Shown: positions 61,886 through 64,000 of the stretch, piece by piece | How the letters are laid out: every line of letters starts with the position of its first letter | How positions within the stretch are numbered: the first letter of the stretch is position 1 | Assembly (NCBI RefSeq): GCF_901933205.1 | Contig: NC_044582.1 | Span: forward strand, 20,063,820 to 20,127,819 | DNA from: Camarhynchus parvulus | Lineage: Eukaryota; Chordata; Aves; Passeriformes; Thraupidae | Direction: 5' to 3' | DNA: 64,000 bases | Notes under the pieces: generated by a model | Seen by the model: only the letters and a program-made list of their open reading frames with translations | What the model was told of the DNA's origin: nothing | The model's database searches: none | Program-made: the position numbers and the translations under genes

Positions 61886-62804
61886 TGGAAAAATAGTTTA
61901 AAATTAGCAAAATTGAAAGGAAAATCCATCAAATTTCCTGTAGAGCATCTTTAGCTCTAAAAATTCATTCCGCAACAAAACATTTTTATGAGGCTGCAGT
62001 GAAAGCTGACAAATGGATGAAAACAAAAAATACTTTTAAGATTTTCAAAAGTTAAATTTGTTAAAGTTATGGTACATGAAGTTTTGAGAAAGTCACCATG
62101 TACTTGACAGGTTTTACAACAATAAACTTATTAACAACAATAAACAACAAAATCCAGTGGACTTCCACTAGAACATTTTCTGCAGCAAATGAATAATTTA
62201 GTTGTCTAAGTAGCATTAGTATTTTCTTCTAATTTCAAAGATTCCATAGCACAGAAATATGCTCACTATTGAAATTAAGTACTTTACTTGACAGAAAACA
62301 CAATCATCTATTGTACATCTCTCTAAAAATAGTATCCATACATAATTACCTTCGGGAGTGTATTTACAGCAGGGGTACACCATAAATGTTAGGTCAACTA
62401 ACTGTGATCTAGTGTAGAAGAAAGTATTATTTATACCTAGAATATAATTGCTTGTGCTCTCAAACCAGTAAGTACCACTAGCAATAATTTCATATGCTGA
62501 AGTTTATAGAAATTAATAATGATTTGCCTTAAGTGACACAGAAAATCTGCACAAGGCTCAAGAAATACAGACACACTTAAACACATACGTATCTACCTTT
62601 TTCATCATTAAACTAAAAACAAGTATTTGGCAATTAGGTGCATTTCGAAGGCTGGCAAAATCAAATTTTGTTTATTCTGTTTAAATTATTAATAATTTTT
62701 CTCTTTTTAAACATTAATATATATAATTGTATATTTACCTTATTTTTTCTACTTTTTTCAGCTTCTAAATTTTAGTGGAAATCATATTAAACTTCCAGTA
62801 GATG

Positions 62805-62836
62805 GTGTATATATATAAAATATATGTGTATATATT
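62805..62836. repeat. TA-rich microsatellite
   Basis: Imperfect (TA)n/(TG)n run, TATATATATAAAATATATGTGTATATAT in shorter blocks, in the NR2C2 5' intron. Confidence 0.75.
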
Positions 62837-64000
62837 AAATCAGTAGTTTTAAGTTAAGTTTCTCCAAGCATTTCATTATTTTATGTCATCAGATATAAAT
62901 AAGGTTTCTTCATAGGCATATAGTCGTGTTTATACAGTAATTGACTGATTTGCCCATCATGTACATATGCATCTGTGTCTGTTTGTATGAGCATATGTAC
63001 GTATGTAATAAATATTTGTCCTGACTAACCAAATTTTCAGTACTTTCTGTAGCTTATTTCCCCCTTCCACACTGATTATAAAAGCAGCATTTGAGAAATA
63101 AATTGAAGGAATAATCCACTGGCCGCATAGAGAGAAATTTTTAAAGCCTCTAATCTTTTCTAACTTAAGCAGAAAAACATTTTCTACATGCACGCCAGTA
63201 AAAGCCAAAGTAATTGTATTGCTTGAGTACATTATGTGTAAACCAATTTCAGGCTCAATAATTTCTTTTCTCTTTCCTATATTAATTAAAGCATAATTTA
63301 GCAATGACAGACCACATAGTTTTAACTGCACCCATAAAACAACTGAAGAATTTCAATGAAAAATATGGTGCCAAGTTTTACACCTGCAACTCAAATCAAA
63401 TCAAAAGAAAGACTTATTTTTCCATAGATATTTTTCCTAATGAGTAGCTTTAGCTATTAAATTAATAATAGGCTTTTACCAAAAATGCACATCCAAATAT
63501 ATTTCTTTGACAGGTGTAAGACACATTTAAAAAACGTTTCAATTATTCTCCTTGGAATTAGCTCTCCTGACCACTCCCAAGTGGCCCATTGTAGGATGGC
63601 AGATAAAAGTCAAATTCACCACTAGAACTCTAGTTTAACGCCCTAATAGGATGCCAGTGCAAGATCTTGTATAGCACATAAAAAGGCAACAATCATGGAA
63701 GAAACTGCAATTGGCACATCTGCATGCTAAAGAAAATCTCAGACCAGGTCTTATGGAACACCCCACACTTCTATTGCACCAGCAGCTATGCCACATCTGG
63801 CAACAGTCTTCAGTTCTAATGCTGCCCAACTGCCTAAACCAGATACAATCTCCATATTCCCATTTGCACTTTCTGTGAATACCTCTCAGGCTCATGGTAC
63901 CGTTAACAAGAACTTGAGAAAAGCTGTATTTGAACGAAAAATTGTTTAAGAAGACTTTGCATCAAAACTCCACTTTGAAAAATCATCAGAAATGAGCAAG

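Larger units (their letters stand above)
59368..64000. other. NR2C2: NR2C2 5' intron or upstream DNA
   Basis: No CpG island and no convincing exon. As the first visible coding exon begins with a splice acceptor, this should be intron, with the promoter to the right of the window. It holds CR1 pieces and an AT-rich microsatellite (62805-62836). Confidence 0.6.

Noticed and set aside
63635..63895. Cys-rich 86-codon frame on the minus strand near the right edge
   Set aside because: No family resemblance or start context; lies in NR2C2 5' intron and fits chance expectation.

Overview
The window is nuclear DNA from a bird. Genes are split by GT-AG introns, two promoters lie in CpG islands, and the interspersed repeats are avian types: CR1 LINE pieces and ERV LTRs of a kind common in Neoaves. 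Together these suggest a neoavian, perhaps passerine, genome. This placement is from recognition only; no search was run. The rest is AT-rich intergenic and intronic DNA. I saw no bacterial features, tRNA, rRNA or CRISPR.

Four protein genes were rebuilt exon by exon, and every reading frame closes. (1) TRH, plus strand: TATA box near 5363, non-coding exon ending 5525, coding exons 6542-6734 and 7601-8178; 256 aa prepro-thyrotropin-releasing hormone. (2) RBSN (rabenosyn-5), plus strand: 11 coding exons, 16956-28125, 758 aa, from a CpG-island promoter. (3) MRPS25, minus strand: 4 coding exons, 32552-31356, 171 aa mitochondrial ribosomal protein, also from a CpG island. (4) NR2C2 (TR4 orphan nuclear receptor), minus strand: 13 coding exons from the ATG at 59328 to the stop at 41191, 596 aa. 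Its promoter and any earlier exons lie beyond the right edge.

Layout: 1-5360 has no supported gene. 5361-9075 is TRH. 9076-16100 is a gene-poor spacer with two CTCF-like motifs. 16140-30490 is RBSN with a long 3' UTR. 30490-32760 is MRPS25, tail to tail with RBSN and possibly sharing its poly(A) zone. 32760-41190 is spacer plus the probable long NR2C2 3' UTR. 41191-59367 is NR2C2 coding sequence, with two ERV LTRs in one intron. 59368-64000 is 5' intron or upstream DNA with two CR1 pieces.

The genes do not form one pathway. TRH is a secreted neuropeptide precursor processed to pGlu-His-Pro-NH2. RBSN is an endosomal Rab4/Rab5 effector. MRPS25 is a small-subunit mitoribosome protein. NR2C2 is a nuclear transcription factor. 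NR2C2, MRPS25 and RBSN are also neighbours in mammals (human 3p25), while human TRH is on 3q, so the TRH-RBSN junction marks a lineage difference. I found no exotic new system. The best leads are the TRH precursor's peptide content (five intact copies, one Glu variant, a possible Cys-loop peptide), the RBSN/MRPS25 convergent 3' ends, an intronic hairpin in RBSN, and a G-run just after an NR2C2 splice donor.
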